A DNA stretch of 33,408 nt, taken from assembly GCA_903944895.1 (NCBI GenBank), contig CAJATL010000113.1:1-33408 (forward strand). The letters are read 5' to 3'. The notes under the pieces were generated by a model. It saw only the letters and a program-made list of their open reading frames with translations, was not told the origin of the DNA and ran no database searches. The DNA comes from an uncultured Bacteroidota bacterium. Its GTDB lineage: Bacteria > Bacteroidota > Bacteroidia > Bacteroidales > 4484-276. Below are positions 30,937-33,408 of this stretch, piece by piece. Both the position numbers and the translations under genes were made by a program. The first letter of the stretch is position 1, and the number at the start of each line of letters is the position of its first letter.

Positions 30937-33408
30937 ATGAAAACATTTACTACCTCCCTCATCCGGCGACTCCTTGTAGTTACATTGCTGGCATTGGCTT
31001 TGGCTGTGCAGGCACAAAACAGAGACGAAAACACATTAGCAAACCCTGAAATGGATCAGGGCAAAATAAATCGCCTGGAACTCATCAAAAAGCGTTACCC
31101 CGAACGCTTTGCTAAAATGGATGAATTTGAGAGGAAAATGTTCCTAGAACATGAAGCACAAATGATTAAGTATAAAGAGACAAAACTCTTAGAAAATAAA
31201 ATTTCCCAGCCCCCAAAGGGTGTATCCGACAACTCACGGGTAAACACCAACGACAGCCTTGCACTAGTTGCACTTTACAACGCCACCGATGGCCTAAACT
31301 GGTATGACAATACCAACTGGCTTATCGGTCCCGTAAACACCTGGTATGGGATTACTGTAATCAACGGCTTTATTACCGGGATTGATTTATATCAAAATAA
31401 TCTTACAGGCAATCTCCCTTTGGAAATTGGGAACCTATCCAAACTTCAAAATCTTCAGCTCCAGGACAATGAGATTTCCGGCAGTATACCGTTTGAAATC
31501 GGGAATCTATCAAATCTGCAATATCTTAACTTTTGGTTTAACGAATTTTCAGGAAATATTCCATCAGAAATCGGAAATTTAACAAACCTTCTTAGTCTTG
31601 ATCTTTCGTGGAACCACCTTACAGGAGCTATTCCCCCCACAATTGGATATTTGACAATGCTTATAGAACTTAACCTTTATTTGAATCAGTTATCCGGCAG
31701 TATTCCGGTTGATATCGCAAATCTATCAAATCTGAAATATCTTTGGCTTAGTTCGAACCAGTTAACAGGCATTATTCCAGCCGAAATTGATGAATTACAA
31801 AACCTTATGCTTCTTTTACTGGATGATAACCTTCTTGAAAGCCCTATTCCACAAGAAATTTGCACATTACCAACCAATTTATCATTAACTTTGAATTTAA
31901 ATAATTTCGGCTTAGAAGATTGTCAGGTAATCCGATGTTTAATTGAGCGTGGAGGGTGGGGTAGTATTTCACATTCACCGCAAACAAATGGATTTAATTT
32001 TACTAATGATTGTGTTGATCTAACCGATGAAATCTATTTAACTACTGGCTGGAACCTCGTCTCCCTTGACCTAATTCCAACTCCGGCAACTCCGGATGCG
32101 GTTTTTGCGCCGTTGATTTCTGCTAATAATCTGCAAATGGTAACCGGTTTTCAGAATCAACAGGGTGTATTTTTCGATCCAACAGGTTTGCCATTTTTGA
32201 ACACTTTACAGAATATTGTGCCGGGCGAAGGCTACTGGGCAAAAGTAACTAACGGAACCACGCTGAGTGTAACCGGAACAGCTATTTCCCCAACCTTTGC
32301 CATTAACCCTAAAGCTGGTTGGAACTTAATTTGTTACTGGCCTGCCGAAACCATAACCCCCGAAACAGCTTTTGCACCACTGATAACTGCCGGAAAATTG
32401 CAAATGGTTACAAGCTATGAGCAGGGAGGCAAATTTTACGACCCAAATGGTTTACCCTTTTTAAACACCCTTACCGAAATTAAAAATGGCTTTGGGTATT
32501 GGGTGAAAATGAGCGCGGATTTTAATAATTTCTCCTATTCCCAAACTCCCTGGCTTTGCGGAGATAACTTTACAGATGGCCGCGATGGCAAAGTTTACAC
32601 CACTGTACAAATTGGAACCCAATGCTGGATGAAACAAAACCTGAACATTGGAAGCCGGATTGATGGAACTAACGTACAAACCAACAATGGAACGATAGAA
32701 AAATATTGTTACGATGATGTCGAAACCAATTGCGATATTTATGGTGGTCTTTACCGATGGGATGAGATGATGCAATACACAACAACAGCAGGTGTGAAAG
32801 GCATTTGCCCCATCAACTGGCAGCTGCCCACAGATGCTGAATGGACTGCGCTGACAAATTTCCTTGGAGGTGTAGATTTTGCAGGTGGGAAAATAAAAGA
32901 AACCGGTTTTATACATTGGACTTACCCAAATTATGGTGCTACAAACTCGAGTGGTTTCACAGGCCTTCCGGGCAGTAGACGCAACAATGTGGGGTGGTCA
33001 AGCATCCTTGGTGACGAAGGCTACTTCTGGAGTTCTACCCAGCTCTCGGCTTCAAATGCCTGGTTCCGGTCTCTGTCCTACTACGACGCGATAGTGTACC
33101 GGTACTACATTGATGAGTCGTTCGGGTTCTCGGTGCGCTGCCTCAAGGATGAATCCCCCTCCTTACAACTTGAAGTTAATCCACCTAACCAGAATGTTAC
33201 AGAATCAGCCTGTGAAACCAATTTTAATATTGCATCAAACACTACATGGTCAGTTACGGAGAATAATAGCTGGCTTTCGGTATCACCTCTGGGTGGCAGT
33301 AATAACGGCTTATTAACGGTTATTTATGTTGAAAATACGAGTACTGACCCAAGGGTTGGACAGATAATTATAACCGCCGAAGGTGGAATACCATCAGTAA
33401 CTGTATCA
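30937..33408 (+). CDS. secreted LRR / GWNL-repeat / Fib_succ_major / BACON protein, open at the right edge
   Basis: 824 codons without a stop to the window end. Signal peptide (RRLLVVTLLALALAVQA). About 95-320: leucine-rich repeats of 24 residues of the SGxIPxEIGNLxNLxxLxL type (LQYLNFWFNEFSGNIPSEIG). Then come two GWNL modules (about 368-450 and 455-530: TTGWNLVSLDL, GVFFDPTGLPFLNTL, GYWAKV; KAGWNLICYWP, GLPFLNTLTE, GYWVKM). Next is a Fib_succ_major domain (about 545-735: VYTTVQIGTQCWMKQNL, ICPINWQLPTDAEWTALTNF, YFWSSTQ, FSVRCLKD), followed by a BACON domain (from about 750: TTWSVTENNSWLSVSPLGGS). It starts 23 bp after the previous gene. It is a modular surface protein, probably binding carbohydrate or another polymer; the C-terminus and any sorting signal are outside the window. 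Confidence 0.85.
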   Translation, partial: MKTFTTSLIRRLLVVTLLALALAVQAQNRDENTLANPEMDQGKINRLELIKKRYPERFAKMDEFERKMFLEHEAQMIKYKETKLLENKISQPPKGVSDNSRVNTNDSLALVALYNATDGLNWYDNTNWLIGPVNTWYGITVINGFITGIDLYQNNLTGNLPLEIGNLSKLQNLQLQDNEISGSIPFEIGNLSNLQYLNFWFNEFSGNIPSEIGNLTNLLSLDLSWNHLTGAIPPTIGYLTMLIELNLYLNQLSGSIPVDIANLSNLKYLWLSSNQLTGIIPAEIDELQNLMLLLLDDNLLESPIPQEICTLPTNLSLTLNLNNFGLEDCQVIRCLIERGGWGSISHSPQTNGFNFTNDCVDLTDEIYLTTGWNLVSLDLIPTPATPDAVFAPLISANNLQMVTGFQNQQGVFFDPTGLPFLNTLQNIVPGEGYWAKVTNGTTLSVTGTAISPTFAINPKAGWNLICYWPAETITPETAFAPLITAGKLQMVTSYEQGGKFYDPNGLPFLNTLTEIKNGFGYWVKMSADFNNFSYSQTPWLCGDNFTDGRDGKVYTTVQIGTQCWMKQNLNIGSRIDGTNVQTNNGTIEKYCYDDVETNCDIYGGLYRWDEMMQYTTTAGVKGICPINWQLPTDAEWTALTNFLGGVDFAGGKIKETGFIHWTYPNYGATNSSGFTGLPGSRRNNVGWSSILGDEGYFWSSTQLSASNAWFRSLSYYDAIVYRYYIDESFGFSVRCLKDESPSLQLEVNPPNQNVTESACETNFNIASNTTWSVTENNSWLSVSPLGGSNNGLLTVIYVENTSTDPRVGQIIITAEGGIPSVTVS

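Overview
The window looks like a chromosomal segment of a Bacteroidetes (Bacteroidota) bacterium, probably an environmental Bacteroidia. The signs are AT-rich intergenic DNA, TAnnTTTG-type -7 promoter elements ahead of several genes, start codons that mostly lack a Shine-Dalgarno sequence, and typical lineage proteins: PorT-like outer-membrane barrels, YwqK/MORN-variant repeats, CarboxypepD_reg domains, and Fib_succ_major and BACON domains.

Left flank (1-10.4 kb) is core-type. It holds a truncated AI-2E-type permease, a small secreted protein, a CPA1 Na+/H+ antiporter, an outer-membrane barrel protein, a 154-bp MITE-like element with terminal inverted repeats and a 6-bp duplication, a decayed gene fragment, an MscS channel, and then a divergent pair. 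Leftward are a GT4 glycosyltransferase and an overlapping GH13 alpha-glucosidase. Rightward are a calcineurin-type metallophosphoesterase, a CarboxypepD_reg protein and a MORN-repeat protein. Two tracts of four 7-bp CTTAAC-like boxes at exact 11-bp steps precede the phosphoesterase and the CarboxypepD_reg gene. They resemble Pho boxes, so the phosphoesterase + GT4 pair may be a PlcP/Agt-type membrane-lipid remodelling locus induced by phosphate starvation.

Middle (10.9-16.0 kb) is an integrative-element core: tyrosine recombinase with a strong terminator, a 38-bp-period tandem array, an operator-like palindrome, an excisionase-like HTH protein, a small unknown, a P4/D5-type helicase, a cluster of 11 exact TTACACTA octamers in both orientations (candidate replication origin), and a toprim primase-like protein. 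No capsid or conjugation genes are visible. No att sites were found.

Cargo (16.3-27.4 kb) is a type I restriction-modification operon with other defence-like genes nested in it: hsdR - hsdS - MBL-fold hydrolase - SIR2-like protein - hsdM'/hsdS' scar - AAA ATPase - HNH nuclease (Septu-like pair) - hsdM - small unknown. The scar is an in-frame chimera of an hsdM start and an hsdS end with one nonsense codon. It creates direct repeats around both inserted modules, so the hsdS-hsdM interval looks like an exchangeable cassette site. The MBL + SIR2 pair is the best candidate for an undescribed system.

Right flank (28.3 kb to end) carries two large secreted proteins sharing a repeated GWNL...GYWVK module. 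The second (LRR, GWNL repeats, Fib_succ_major, BACON) stays open through the right edge.
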